Assembly (NCBI GenBank): GCA_963737835.1 | Contig: CAVTUH010000001.1 | Coordinates: forward strand, 682,001-746,000 | Origin: Palsa-1248 sp963737835 | Lineage (GTDB): Bacteria > Gemmatimonadota > Gemmatimonadetes > Gemmatimonadales > Gemmatimonadaceae | Reading direction: 5' to 3' | DNA length: 64,000 nucleotides | Shown: one piece after another, positions 8,093 to 17,268 of the stretch | Layout of the letters: every line of letters begins with the position of its first letter | Position numbering within the stretch: position 1 is the first letter of the stretch | Position numbers and translations under genes: made by a program | Notes under the pieces: generated by a model | Told to the model about the DNA's origin: nothing | The model's input: the letters and a program-made list of their open reading frames with translations, nothing else | The model's database searches: none

Positions 8093-8152
8093 CTACTTCC
8101 CTCTGACGGCCGGATCGATGGGTGGCAAGCTACCCTGGCGATCACGACAGTT

Positions 8153-8353
8153 CTACACGAGTGCAGTCGATCGGTGCCCGGCTGGGCCGATCGGACAGCT
8201 CCGATCGCGGACGCCGTAGTGGAAGCTATCGAAGAGTAGCTCGGGGTCGGCGATCCCGTCGCTATTGAGCACCTGGCACCACTCCCCGTAGGATGCTGGT
8301 TCCCGCATTGGCCTGTAGATAGGTTCGATGCACTCGCCCTTGGGAGCTTGCAT
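8153..8353 (-). CDS. Possible small ORF, 66 residues
   Basis: This small frame starts with ATG at 8353 and shares that base with the TTG start of the divergent kinase. Its translation is not obviously junk: it has mixed composition, four cysteines (including GECIEP and EWCQV) and GC-rich third codon positions by eye. I recognise no family and see no clear ribosome binding site. It may instead be non-coding leader of the kinase gene. It is listed because nothing else explains the 260 bases between the Ig-like protein and the kinase. Confidence 0.25.
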   Translation of the reverse strand: MQAPKGECIEPIYRPMREPASYGEWCQVLNSDGIADPELLFDSFHYGVRDRSCPIGPAGHRSTALV

Positions 8354-11031
8354 TGGCAACTGCGGCTGACCGTGGTCCCCTGCCGGATGTCCCGTCGGAA
8401 TCGTACACGATCGAGCGCGAGTTAGGCCGCGGCGGCATGGCGACGGTGTACGTCGCGCGAGACGCAAAGCACGGGCGCAGGGTCGCCCTCAAGGCTCTCC
8501 GACCCGAGCTGGCTGCGAGTCTAGGAGCTGATCGCTTCCGTCGCGAGATCACCTTGGCAGCCAGTCTCCAGCATCCGCACATCGTCCCTGTTCATGACTC
8601 CGGCGAGACTTCCTCCGGCGTGCTGTGGTTCACGATGCCGCTGGTCGAAGGTGAGTCGCTCCGTGAACGATTGCGGCGCCAGCACCAACTCCCGATCGAT
8701 GAGGCCCTCCGAATCACGCGTGAGGTCGCGCTCGCGCTCGACTATGCCCATCGCCACGGCGTGATTCACCGCGACGTGAAGCCCGAGAACATCCTGCTGG
8801 TCGACGACCAGGCGATGGTCGCCGACTTCGGCATCGCTCGCCCCACTGCGCCGACTACGCCGGGCGAGACACTCACTGCGACCGGCATGTCCGTTGGCAC
8901 ACCGGCCTACATGAGCCCCGAGCAAGCGGCAGGGGAGCGTGATGTTGCCGCTGCCACTGACATCTACGCGCTCGGCGTCGTGCTGTACGAGATGCTGGCC
9001 GGTGAGCCGCCGTTCACGGGCGCGACGGCGCAGGCGATCGCCGCGAAGATGATGGCGGGCGACCCGCCCTCGGTGCGGCGGACACGACCCACCGTACCGG
9101 TCGGAGTGGACACCGCCGTGCGCAAGGCGCTGGCCCCCGTCCCCGCCGACCGCTTTGGCACCGCGGCCTTATTCGCCAGCGCACTCGACACCGCCGAACG
9201 CACGGCCAGCGCACCTGCTACCGAGGCAACGGCCGGTGTGGCGTCGGGCGCTCTCGCACCTCGCCGTCCCATCCCAATGGGTGCAGCCATGCTAGGGCTT
9301 GGCGTTCTCATCGGCGCGGGGCTCCTCTTTGCCTGGCGCCATCGTGAGAGCGGTACGCCGGCGGCCGCCGCGGCGGGTCCGGTTGGGGTCGCTGTGCTCC
9401 CCTTCGAGACCCAAGGAGACACTGCGAACGCTTACTTCGCTGACGGCATCGCGAACGAAATCCGGAGCAAGCTCTCCGCTATCGGCGGACTTCGGCTCAT
9501 TGCTACGGCGAGCTCGAACCAATACCGCCACACTGCCAAACCGCAGGATCAGATCGGGCGTGAGCTCGGCGTGCGCTACTTGCTGACGGGGCAGATTCAG
9601 TGGGAGCAGAGCGCAAATGGGACGCGCCGGGTCCGAGTGAGTCCAGAGCTAGTGGAGGTACGGGAGGGCGCGGCGCCCGAGACCAAGTGGCAGCAATCGT
9701 ACGATACGACGCTGGCCGACGTCTTCGACGTGCAGGCGGCCGTGGCTACGCGAGTGGCCGACAAGCTGGGGGTGGTCCTGAGTCAGCCGGCCCAGACCCA
9801 GCTCGCTGTCCGCCCTACGCAGAACCTGGCTGCCTACGACGCCTACCTGCGGAGCACGGCACTTGACGGGGCCGACCCGGCGACACTCCGGCGCCTGCTA
9901 GCGGCGGCCGAGCAGGCAGTTGCCCTCGACTCGAGCTTCGCTGCCGCCTGGGCGCGTGCGGCGGTGCTCCACACGGTGCTCTACATCTCTTCCGTCTCGA
10001 CCCGGACCGACGCGGACGCGTCGCGTTACGCGGCGGAGCGAGCGGTCGCCCTCGCCCCTTCGGCACCCGACGGGTATTACGCGCGCGCAGGCTACAGCCT
10101 TCTGGTCGCACACGACCCACCGGCCGCACGCGCCGCGCTTCAAACTGCCCTCAAGCTTGCCCCCTCGTCGTCCCAGGCGATCGGGGGGCTGTCCGACATC
10201 GAGGCTTCTGCGGGACAGTGGGCCACGGCGTTAACTCACGCCCGGCAGGGGGTGGCGCTTGACCCACGGTCGGCGCTGGCGGCGCGGCGCCTGAGCTTAG
10301 TGCTGCTCCATCTCCGCCGCTATCCGGAGGCACGGGTCGAGGCTGAGCGCGGGCTCACGGTTTGGCCCGCCGATCTGAGGCTCATCAGTTATCGTGCGAT
10401 GACGTTGTTGGGCGTGGGCGATCTCGAGGGCGCGCGAGCCGCCTTGCGGGACGTTCCGCCCACGCTCGATCGTGCCGCGCTCGCGGCTTCGCTGGCCAGG
10501 GCCGGCCTGTACTGGGCGTTGGACAGTGCAGACCGCACTCTAGTGTTGACGCTCCCGCCGTCCGCGTTCGACGATGACCGAGGGATGTGGGGGCTCGTGC
10601 GCTCAGGACTCTACTGGCAGGCCGACGACACGGTCCGCGCGCATCGGTACGCGGACTCAGGGCGCGTAGCGATGGAGGCACAGCTTCGGGCGGCGCCAGA
10701 CAACCTGGTGCGACACCTGTTCCACGGGCTCGCGCTCGCCAACGTGGGACAACAGGCCGCCGCCGTCCGAGAGGGGGAGCAAGCGCTTGCGCTGGCGCTC
10801 GCCACTGGCGACGGATACAGCGTGATCCCCTTCGCCCGGCAGATGTTGGCGCAGATCTACGTCGTAGCCGGCAATCATCCGCGCGCCCTCGACCAACTCG
10901 ACTCGCTACTTGCCAAGCCGTACTTCATCTCGCCCGCGTGGCTCAAGATCGATCCGACGTGGGCGCCGCTCAGGGGCGACCCGCGCTTCGAGCGACTGCT
11001 CGCCCAGCCGCCGGCATCCGCCGCGCAGTAG
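8353..11031 (+). CDS. Ser/Thr protein kinase with membrane helix, TolB-like segment and TPR tail
   Basis: The 892-residue product is a PknB-type kinase (about 18-285): glycine loop ELGRGGMATVYVA, Lys47, HRDVKPEN (139-146), DFGIA (158-162) and GTPAYMSPEQ (182-191). One membrane helix lies at about 308-328. Outside it comes a TolB/adenylate-cyclase-associated segment (VAVLPFETQGDTANAYFADG, about 345-485), then about 400 residues of alanine-rich TPR-like helices. The start is TTG, supported by GGGAG six bases upstream and by the conserved kinase beginning soon after. This architecture is common in Gemmatimonadota and Acidobacteriota. The likely role is envelope sensing through the periplasmic half; targets are unknown. 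Confidence 0.9.
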   Translation: MATAADRGPLPDVPSESYTIERELGRGGMATVYVARDAKHGRRVALKALRPELAASLGADRFRREITLAASLQHPHIVPVHDSGETSSGVLWFTMPLVEGESLRERLRRQHQLPIDEALRITREVALALDYAHRHGVIHRDVKPENILLVDDQAMVADFGIARPTAPTTPGETLTATGMSVGTPAYMSPEQAAGERDVAAATDIYALGVVLYEMLAGEPPFTGATAQAIAAKMMAGDPPSVRRTRPTVPVGVDTAVRKALAPVPADRFGTAALFASALDTAERTASAPATEATAGVASGALAPRRPIPMGAAMLGLGVLIGAGLLFAWRHRESGTPAAAAAGPVGVAVLPFETQGDTANAYFADGIANEIRSKLSAIGGLRLIATASSNQYRHTAKPQDQIGRELGVRYLLTGQIQWEQSANGTRRVRVSPELVEVREGAAPETKWQQSYDTTLADVFDVQAAVATRVADKLGVVLSQPAQTQLAVRPTQNLAAYDAYLRSTALDGADPATLRRLLAAAEQAVALDSSFAAAWARAAVLHTVLYISSVSTRTDADASRYAAERAVALAPSAPDGYYARAGYSLLVAHDPPAARAALQTALKLAPSSSQAIGGLSDIEASAGQWATALTHARQGVALDPRSALAARRLSLVLLHLRRYPEARVEAERGLTVWPADLRLISYRAMTLLGVGDLEGARAALRDVPPTLDRAALAASLARAGLYWALDSADRTLVLTLPPSAFDDDRGMWGLVRSGLYWQADDTVRAHRYADSGRVAMEAQLRAAPDNLVRHLFHGLALANVGQQAAAVREGEQALALALATGDGYSVIPFARQMLAQIYVVAGNHPRALDQLDSLLAKPYFISPAWLKIDPTWAPLRGDPRFERLLAQPPASAAQ

Positions 11032-11202
11032 GTCCAGCAAAACGCTGTGCCGGGACTGTGCAGCTAATGTGCGGGTTCAGCAGACAAAAACCTGCCTAGC
11101 CGCGACTACGCGCCCGGTGCCACCTTTGGCGCTCGGTCAAGGCTAGTGCCGCTCAATATCGTCGAGCTTTCGCTAACGTGTATTTTCAATGTTCTTGTAG
11201 TC

Positions 11203-11277
11203 TCCGCCCGTAGCTCAGCTGGTTAGAGCAAGGAACTCATAATTCCGGGGTCGCAGGTTCGAATCCTGCCGGGCGGA
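11203..11277 (+). tRNA. tRNA with CAU anticodon (elongator Met or Ile2)
   Basis: The 75-nt cloverleaf has acceptor strands TCCGCCC (11203-11209) and GGGCGGA (11271-11277), a D arm with GCTCAGCTGGTTAGAGC, and a T arm with GCAGGTTCGAATCCTGC. The anticodon loop is CTCATAA, so the anticodon is CAT. The first acceptor base is paired and the anticodon stem lacks the three G-C pairs of initiator tRNA, so it is not tRNA-fMet. Elongator Met and lysidine-modified Ile2 cannot be separated by eye. CCA is not encoded. Confidence 0.93.
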
Positions 11278-11385
11278 TTGTCGCACGCACATCGAGCGGC
11301 CTCGGCCCCTGAGAGCGTACTTGCGGGCCTCTGAGGATGTGGGTCGCGCTGCCAGTACGCGCGGTGCCTGACCGCGCACGGCGGA

Positions 11386-12681
11386 CTAGCTGGTCGACGA
11401 AGCGGCTGGTCCGCCGAGTAGGGGCGGCTGGGCGGCATCGTCTGCGTTGGTGGCTGGGCCGAGCGACCGGCGGGCGCCGACCGTCATCCCGCCACGCGCT
11501 GGCGACTCCTTGCGCTCGTCCGCGATGAACGCCGCGACGTCAGCTTCTCCCCCAGCGCGCTCCAGCCGGCGCGCTTCCGCGTCGAGGCGACGAAGCGCCG
11601 AGAGTCGATCGTCGTTGCCGATCTTGGCCCGTGCGACCGCAGTCTTGAGCACGCGGATCGTCTGATCGTAGACGCGGAGCGGGACGGGGTACGGATGGCC
11701 GTCTTTTCCGCCATGTGCGAGCGAGAAGCGTGCGGGGTCTTTGAACCGGCTCGGTGCCCCGTAGACAACTTCCCCTACGAGGGCGAGCGCGAAGACCGTG
11801 CGCGCGCCGACCCCGGGCACGAGCAAGAGATCGGCGAAATCGACAGGCCCCCGTTCGTGTGCCGCGGCGACGGTCGCGTGCAGACGACGTCCGAGGATGT
11901 CCTCCGGGCGCACGTCGTGATGGAACGGCAATCGGATCTGCTGCCGGTTGGGTGCGGACGCCCTGCCCTGCCACGCGACCCCGTGCCCGCGCACTGCGCG
12001 AGCGATCGAATCAGGGCCCTCGCGCACGAGCGCGAGCTGTGCGATGCGCGCGTCTGCTGCCCTCGAGTCGGTGAGATTGACGATCGGGCTTGGCCGGGGC
12101 GGGCCGTCGATCGCGGTGTGCGGCGCGTCGACGAAGTTTGCGGCTCGATCGCTCAGCCAGTGGTAGCGCCGCGCCATGCGCTCCTCGCCGTGCATGCCCT
12201 GCTGCACGACGGCCCATTGTCCGTCCGCGCCGACGACGAATCCGTGGAGGTAGAGGTCATAGCCGTCCTGCACGGCGGCGCTATCGACCTTGGCGACGAG
12301 GCGGCTCGCGCGTGCCAGGGCATCGCCGTCCAGGCCCGAGCGGTCGCCGATCGCGCGCAGCTCGCCGGGCGTTTTCCGGGACTCTGCGCCGCGCCCGCCG
12401 CAGACGTGCACGCCGAGCTCCCATGCGACGGGCGCGAGGCCGCGCTTGAGTGCGCCGAGCACCGACGTGGTGATGCCGGAGGAGTGCCAGTCCATCCCCA
12501 TGACGGCACCGAATGCCTGGAACCATCCCGGGTGCGCGAGGCGTCGAAGGAACTCCTCGCGCCCGTACTCGAGGACGATCGCTTCGGTGATGACGCGGCC
12601 CAGGGTAGCCATGCGCGTGGCCAGCCAGGTCGGCACGCGGCCATAGTGCAGTGGGAGGAGCGCGGTGCCCGTCTGGGCCAT
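11386..12681 (-). CDS. DUF763-family protein
   Basis: The 431-residue product matches my memory of the DUF763 family, whose biochemical role is not established. Visible blocks are TGTALLPLHYGRVPTWLA at the N-terminus, MGMDWHSSGIT near residue 62, ELGVHVCGGRG near 90, a QQGMHGEERMARRYHWLS block near 160, and a helix-hairpin-helix-like VPGVGARTVFALALV near 285. The hairpin suggests nucleic-acid contact; that is inference. The last 50 residues are low complexity. It is unusual in having a degenerate partial copy of its first third at 13634-14026 on the same strand. Confidence 0.8.
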   Translation of the reverse strand: MAQTGTALLPLHYGRVPTWLATRMATLGRVITEAIVLEYGREEFLRRLAHPGWFQAFGAVMGMDWHSSGITTSVLGALKRGLAPVAWELGVHVCGGRGAESRKTPGELRAIGDRSGLDGDALARASRLVAKVDSAAVQDGYDLYLHGFVVGADGQWAVVQQGMHGEERMARRYHWLSDRAANFVDAPHTAIDGPPRPSPIVNLTDSRAADARIAQLALVREGPDSIARAVRGHGVAWQGRASAPNRQQIRLPFHHDVRPEDILGRRLHATVAAAHERGPVDFADLLLVPGVGARTVFALALVGEVVYGAPSRFKDPARFSLAHGGKDGHPYPVPLRVYDQTIRVLKTAVARAKIGNDDRLSALRRLDAEARRLERAGGEADVAAFIADERKESPARGGMTVGARRSLGPATNADDAAQPPLLGGPAASSTS

Positions 12682-12755
12682 GGGGCATGGTAGCCAGGGG
12701 TGGAGTCGAGCGCTACGGGCGGCACGAGCGAGCGACGAACTGCTCGATTCTGCCC

Positions 12756-13178
12756 CTAGCGTTCAGTAGGCATCGAGTCCACGACTGTGGTCCAGACGTC
12801 GTAGTTGCTTCCAGGAACTGTGGCGTGCTTCCACGTGCCGGCGCCAAGGAACTCGCCGCGGATCACCGGGCCTTTCCCGTCCGTCTCGAAGTGCGGGGGG
12901 ATCAACATCGTGACGCGAAGCCGTTTGGAGGTGTGGAACCGGATCTGGCAAAGCTGGTCGAGGGGATAGAAGTCGATGTTATTCAGCGCGAGGACTCGGC
13001 CCGGGAGATCAAAGGCCGTGATCGCATCTGCCGCGTACCACACATCAGTCGTGGGTGCGTAGTTGCGCAGGATCTGCTGCTCGATGGCTAACAGGTCTGC
13101 GGATGCGAGGAGTGGGTTGTAGACCTCGGCAGGCCCGAGCCGATACGTCGCCGGAACGCGCCTGATCTTGCCGAGCAC
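12756..13178 (-). CDS. Hypothetical protein, 140 residues
   Basis: I do not recognise this protein. It starts with GTG at 13178. The frame is open only to a TGA about 50 bases further upstream, so it cannot be much longer. Composition is balanced (DLLAIEQQILRNY, DVWYAADAIT, TMLIPPHFETDGKGP), which argues for a real coding sequence and not a shadow. There is no signal peptide or membrane segment. It sits between the intact DUF763 gene and its decayed copy, so it belongs to a rearranged patch and may itself be a remnant. Confidence 0.5.
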   Translation of the reverse strand: MLGKIRRVPATYRLGPAEVYNPLLASADLLAIEQQILRNYAPTTDVWYAADAITAFDLPGRVLALNNIDFYPLDQLCQIRFHTSKRLRVTMLIPPHFETDGKGPVIRGEFLGAGTWKHATVPGSNYDVWTTVVDSMPTER

Positions 13179-13633
13179 GGCGATGGCGCCATAGGCGGGT
13201 CGGGATCGGCGTCGACGGTGTGGTCATTTGGGTGCAAACTGGGTGACGACCGTGCACTCCGCCAGTCACCTAATGCCGCCACCAATGATTCTAAGGGTTC
13301 TTATCCAGTAATCCTCGCACACGTTGAGTGTCTCAATCGTACGCCGCTCGTCAGCGCCTCGATGCGCGGCGATTCTCGAACAAGACGCTGGCATTGATCG
13401 ACCCTGAGGAGGCGGCGGGCCGCTGTCGCTATCCTAAAGCCGCGGGTTGACAGACGCGAGACCCAGCGCTTCCCCTCTCTCCTTTTCGTCCCCGTGGATT
13501 CTCTCGCTGCCCCCTTAGCGACCGGAACCGGCCCGGGAATGCCGTTGATGCAGGTTGGTCGAAAGCGGGCTGCGGACCTTGGTCCGTAGCGATGGGCCGC
13601 ACGGAGCTGTTGGGCCGTGCTGCACGGAGTTCT
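13179..13633. other. Intergenic stretch without a recognisable gene
   Basis: About 450 bases hold no frame that I can support on either strand. It joins the small hypothetical gene to the broken DUF763 copy. No tRNA, clear terminator or transposon end is visible. It is likely debris of the duplication or rearrangement that produced the DUF763 remnant. Confidence 0.5.
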
Positions 13634-14026
13634 GTCGATTTTGGCGACCAGTCGAGTCGCATGAACTAGGGATCACCCTTGAGACCCGGCCGGTCACCAA
13701 TCGCGCGCAGCTCGCCCGGTGTCCTCCGTAATTCCGTGCGCGTCCGCCGCAGACGTGGAGGCCGAGTTCCCAGCGAACCGGCGCGATTCCGCGCTTGAGC
13801 GCGCCGAGTATCCAATTGGTGATGAGGAGTGCCAGTCCATCCCCATCACCGCGCCGAAGGCCTGGAACCGCTTGGGATGCGCAAGGCGTCGTAGAAACTC
13901 GTCGGCCCCGTACTCGAGGACGATGGCCTCGGTGATGACGCGCCCCAACTTGGCCATGCGCGTCGCAAGCCACGGCGGCACGCAGCCAGAGTGCAGCGGG
14001 AGGAGCGCCGTTCCCGTCTGGTCCAT
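13634..14026 (-). pseudogene. Decayed partial copy of the DUF763 gene
   Basis: From the ATG at 14026 the frame repeats the start of the neighbouring DUF763 protein (TGTALLPLHSGCVPPWLA, EYGADEFLRRLAHP, MGMDWHSS). At the MGMDWHSS point five bases are missing relative to the intact gene, which breaks the frame. Homology continues in another frame with LGALKRGIAPVRWELG and LHVCGGR, then again with AIGDRPGLKGDP followed by an in-frame TAG. It fades after RLVAKID near 13634. The remaining two thirds of the gene are absent. A 5-bp deletion plus a stop means genuine decay and not a homopolymer read error. Confidence 0.88.
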
Positions 14027-14134
14027 GCGGCCTGCTAGCCGATGGCCGGACGGAATGCTACTCTCGGTAGGGTTCTGAGTCCCCTGGAACCATCGCTGTT
14101 GTTACGGCATCGCTGTTAATCGACTCTTCTCTGT

Positions 14135-14816
14135 ATGGATCTTTCCGCGCTGAATCAGCTCAAGGCAGCGGTTAAGGCGCGTCTGCGCGACGACACGCTG
14201 ATCTACAACGCACTCGCGTGGGGCTACGGCGCAATAGCCGGTCAGCCGGGTGTCCGGCGCAATGCCAGCATGCGCGCCCGGCGGGACAGCAGGTTTGAAG
14301 TCGGGGAGCTCCAGATGGCGTCGCTACTTCCGACTCACTTGTTGGAAGCAGTGGTGGCACGATGGCAGCCACGATCCGTGCTGGATGTGGGTTGCGGGAC
14401 GGGGCGAGCCATCCAATACCTTCTGCAGCTAGGCGTTGACTGTATTGGGCTCGAGGGATCGCGAGCAGCGATCGAGGCGTCGCCCGTTCGCCACCGACTA
14501 CGCCGCGTCAACCTCAATCGACCGGTCGCGCTGGGTCGGTCATTCGACGTCGTGTGGAGCTATGAAGTGGCCGAACACATCCACCCCGACTTCACAGACG
14601 TCTTTCTCACCACGTTAACAACCCACGCACCAACCATTGTGATGTCGGCGGCCCAACCTTGCCAAGGCGGAATGTGGTCATTTCAACGAACAACCGCCTT
14701 CCTATTGGATACAAAAAATCGAAGCACGTGGGTTTGAATATGGACCGGACGCCTCCGCAAAGCTCCAAGCCCTCCCAGACGAATTTGCCCGCAATGTGAT
14801 GGTGTTTACCCGCTAG
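14135..14816 (+). CDS. Class I SAM-dependent methyltransferase (one frameshift)
   Basis: Motif I is SVLDVGCGTGRAIQYLL near residue 87, followed by acidic GLEGS and a WSYEVAEHI motif. Residues up to about 180 read in one frame. Removing one A of the AA at 14671-14672 restores GGCGHFNEQPPSYWIQ and a clean tail ending FTR and TAG at 14816, as in methyltransferases of surface-glycan clusters. As sequenced, the frame stops early at 14737 after an unrelated tail. The substrate is unknown; a sugar or lipid-linked glycan is likely from the context. The start ATG is the first in frame. Confidence 0.75.
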
Positions 14817-14882
14817 TGGGGGACGAGTCGTGCGTGTTCCTTCTGTCGCCGAGTTCGTGCTGAAGTTGGAGCCACCTCGCCA

Positions 14883-15650
14883 ATGCCGATAGCAACTGCC
14901 CAATCGGTTCTCGGACGCCTACTTCGTCTCCCACTCAAGGCGATACCCGCTGAGCGGCCGCTGCGTATCATCGGTGGACCGCTTCGAGGCTATCGCTGGA
15001 TCCCCGGGGCTGGGGTCCACGGCTGCTGGCTCGGCACGTTTGAGCGATATGAGCAAGAGTTACTCAAGCGTCTGGTGCGGCCGGGCGACGTCATGTTCGA
15101 CATTGGCGCAAATGTCGGTTTTTACACGTTGCTGGCAGCCCGTCTCGTTGGCCACGACGGATCAGTTGTTGCATTTGAACCCGCTGCCCGAAACGTCGGC
15201 TATCTAAGACGCCACCTCGAACTCAACTCTTTGACCAACGTTAGAGTTCTCGAGGCGGCCGTGGGCGACCGGGTCGGAACGGCAGTCTTCCAGACAGGTC
15301 CATCGTTCTCGGAGGGTCACCTAGTTCCAGGAGACTTGCCAGGCCCCGGCCAGTGCCGCATTCGGCTGATCACGCTCGACGACCTGCTGACACGGAGCGA
15401 AGTGCCGCCTCCCCAAATGCTCAAGATCGACGTCGAGGGTGCGGAATACGCTGTCCTTCGGGGGGCCGTCAACCTGCTGAAGCGCGCACGGCCAGAGATT
15501 CTGCTCTCGACGCACAGCACGGCACTGCGCGAGGAGTGCTCGCACCTTCTGACCGGGCTGGGCTACAGCATCGAGCCAATGCACGAACGCGGCCACCTCG
15601 TGAGCGAGATTTACTGTTCGCCGGCGCCGCGAGCATGGTCCGTGAGTTGA
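14883..15650 (+). CDS. FkbM-family methyltransferase
   Basis: The 255-residue product has the FkbM pattern: VMFDIGANVGFYTLLAARLV (about 70-89) as SAM-binding motif I, VVAFEP at the end of strand 2, ITLDDLL, and LKIDVEGAEYAVLRG near residue 187 with the conserved D-E pair. FkbM enzymes are O-methyltransferases that often act on sugars in O-antigen and capsule clusters. The gene follows the broken methyltransferase by 66 nt, in the same direction, and precedes tRNA-Val. It is intact, unlike most neighbours up to 22 kb. Confidence 0.85.
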   Translation: MPIATAQSVLGRLLRLPLKAIPAERPLRIIGGPLRGYRWIPGAGVHGCWLGTFERYEQELLKRLVRPGDVMFDIGANVGFYTLLAARLVGHDGSVVAFEPAARNVGYLRRHLELNSLTNVRVLEAAVGDRVGTAVFQTGPSFSEGHLVPGDLPGPGQCRIRLITLDDLLTRSEVPPPQMLKIDVEGAEYAVLRGAVNLLKRARPEILLSTHSTALREECSHLLTGLGYSIEPMHERGHLVSEIYCSPAPRAWSVS

Positions 15651-15816
15651 TTTACGCGCATAACCGGTTGAATACCGCGTTCGCGCCGGAGAAAAGGCCG
15701 TGGTCGCGCCCGGACGTAATCGGGGAGAAGTCACAAACGCACGAAGCTGGCGCGCCTCTCCCACGGCTTGAGTAGCAAGGATGTACTGGGTGACCACTGA
15801 GCCGCCGACGACGGTA

Positions 15817-15836
15817 ATGTAGCCAACTAGCTACAT
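15817..15836 (+). terminator. Short hairpin after the FkbM gene
   Basis: ATGTAGC (15817-15823) pairs with GCTACAT (15830-15836) around a 6-nt loop. The stem extends imperfectly on both sides (GTA with TAC). There is no T run, so it is a weak terminator candidate at best. It sits 170 nt after the methyltransferase stop, in a 256-nt gap that otherwise shows nothing. Confidence 0.35.
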
Positions 15837-15906
15837 TTACGGAAGAGATCTAGGGTTCGACACCTGCAACGCTCCGCAACGGTATGCGCAGCAGGGTCCG
15901 TTCCAA

Positions 15907-15980
15907 GGTCGCGTAGCTCAGCTGGTTAGAGCGCTGGTCTCACATACCAGAGGTCGGGGGTTCGAGCCCCTCCGCGACCA
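15907..15980 (+). tRNA. tRNA-Val (CAC anticodon)
   Basis: The 74-nt cloverleaf has acceptor strands GGTCGCG (15907-15913) and CGCGACC (15973-15979), with discriminator A at 15980. The D arm is GCTCAGCTGGTTAGAGC and the anticodon stem is CTGGT/ACCAG around loop CTCACAT. The T arm is GGGGTTCGAGCCCC. Anticodon CAC reads GUG, which is valine. CCA is not encoded. It stands at the border of a patch rich in broken glycan genes. Confidence 0.96.
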
Positions 15981-16032
15981 TAAAGAAACGACTAACGATT
16001 GTTAGAAAGAAAAGACTACACCTGTTACGGAT

Positions 16033-16059
16033 GGCCACCCAAGAACGGGTGGCCGTTTT
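16033..16059 (+). terminator. Rho-independent terminator after tRNA-Val
   Basis: GGCCACCC (16033-16040) pairs perfectly with GGGTGGCC (16047-16054) around a 6-nt loop AAGAAC and is followed by GTTTT. It lies 52 nt after the tRNA, on the same strand, and is the clearest intrinsic terminator in the window. Confidence 0.85.
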
Positions 16060-16211
16060 GGTGACGTTCGGCCCCGCGGCCTCGTTCCTATCGCGTGACT
16101 TCGGAGTCGTGACGTTCGACGACCGAGGCATCCCGCCGAAGGGCCTGTCGGCGAGCCGGTCAAGCCATCGCCCGTCGACGATTCGCCAACGGCCTCAGGC
16201 CGAAACGGCAC

Positions 16212-17259
16212 ATGCCCGCCCTCGACGGGGTCAGGGGTCTCGCAATTGCGCTCGCCGCCTTCAACCACATCCAGCCAAGTCGCCGGCTGGGTGGCACCTG
16301 GATCGGCGTTGATCTGTTTTTTGTACTGTCAGGGTTCCTGATTACGGGCATACTATGGGACTGCCGCGAGTCACCCCACCGTGCGCGCCACTTTTACATT
16401 CAGGCGGGGCTCTCCGCATCCTGCCGCTCTATTACGGGATACTCGCAGTCCTCTTCGTTCTCATCCCGATCTTCCATCCTCTGCGCACAACCGAGTACGC
16501 GACGTTGGCACACGAGCAGGGTTGGTACTGGACCTATCTGCAGAATTGGCGCATCGCTTTCGCGCACCCAATGGACGGCGGATCGCTCGTGTGGTTCTGG
16601 TCACTCGCCATTGAAGAGCAATTCTATCTTATCTGCCTTTCGTAGTCTGGCACGCCTCTCGAAGGACGATCGTGCGGACGTGCATCGTGGCTATTGGAAT
16701 TGGGTTGGTTGTCCGATGTGCTCTCGTGCTTGCGCATCCCGATGCCTGGCGCGACAGCATCTCAGTCTACGTCCTTACGCCCTGCCGACTCGACGGCCTG
16801 GTTGTGGGCTCGTTGCTCGGAATAGGCATTCGCGACCCAGACGGATATAACGGGATCGCGCGGCGGGTCCGCCTCCCGGCCATTGCTTGCGCCGCGTTTC
16901 TGGGGGCGGTCTGCGTCTGGCAGATATCGAAAGGGGTAGCACCCCTTAGTCGGACACCGATCGTCGAGACGATCGGCTATACAGCTCTCGCCATCGCGTT
17001 CGGGGGGCTACTGGTCGCGGCCTTGGGGCCGCTTCGCCAACCCTTCAGCGCCTGGCCCTTGCGCTGGTTGGGTATCTACAGCTACGGAATCTATGTGATT
17101 CACCCGTTCGTCATCCGCGCCCTTCGCCAAAGAACTACTCTGACTTTTGGTAGCTGGCAGTTCGCTGCCGCCGCGACAATCTGTTCGCTTGCCGCCGCAT
17201 GGCTGTCGTACCAACTGTACGAGCGCCACTGGCTTGCCCTCAAACGCCGGTTCGCCTGA
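16212..17259 (+). pseudogene. Acyltransferase-3 family membrane protein, frameshifted
   Basis: Three frames in series spell one OatA/acyltransferase-3 protein. First comes LDGVRGLAIALAAFNH and GVDLFFVLSGFLITGIL (the conserved GVDxFFVLSGF). Then LRILPLYYGILAV and SLAIEEQFYLI, then a run of hydrophobic helices with YSYGIYVIHPF. The first break is near 16400, two extra bases. The second, after EEQFYLI near 16632, is one missing G; adding it gives EEQFYLIWPFVVW. Such enzymes O-acetylate surface polysaccharides. Each break is a small indel, so this may be read error and not a dead gene. Confidence 0.75.
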
Positions 17260-17268
17260 TCGTCCATC

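Noticed and set aside
11203..11277. Initiator tRNA-fMet
   Set aside because: The first acceptor base pair is intact and the anticodon stem lacks the three consecutive G-C pairs of initiators.
13429..13662. A 77-codon minus-strand frame as an independent gene
   Set aside because: Its start overlaps, in a shifted frame, the RLVAKID end of the decayed DUF763 copy, and the rest has no family features.
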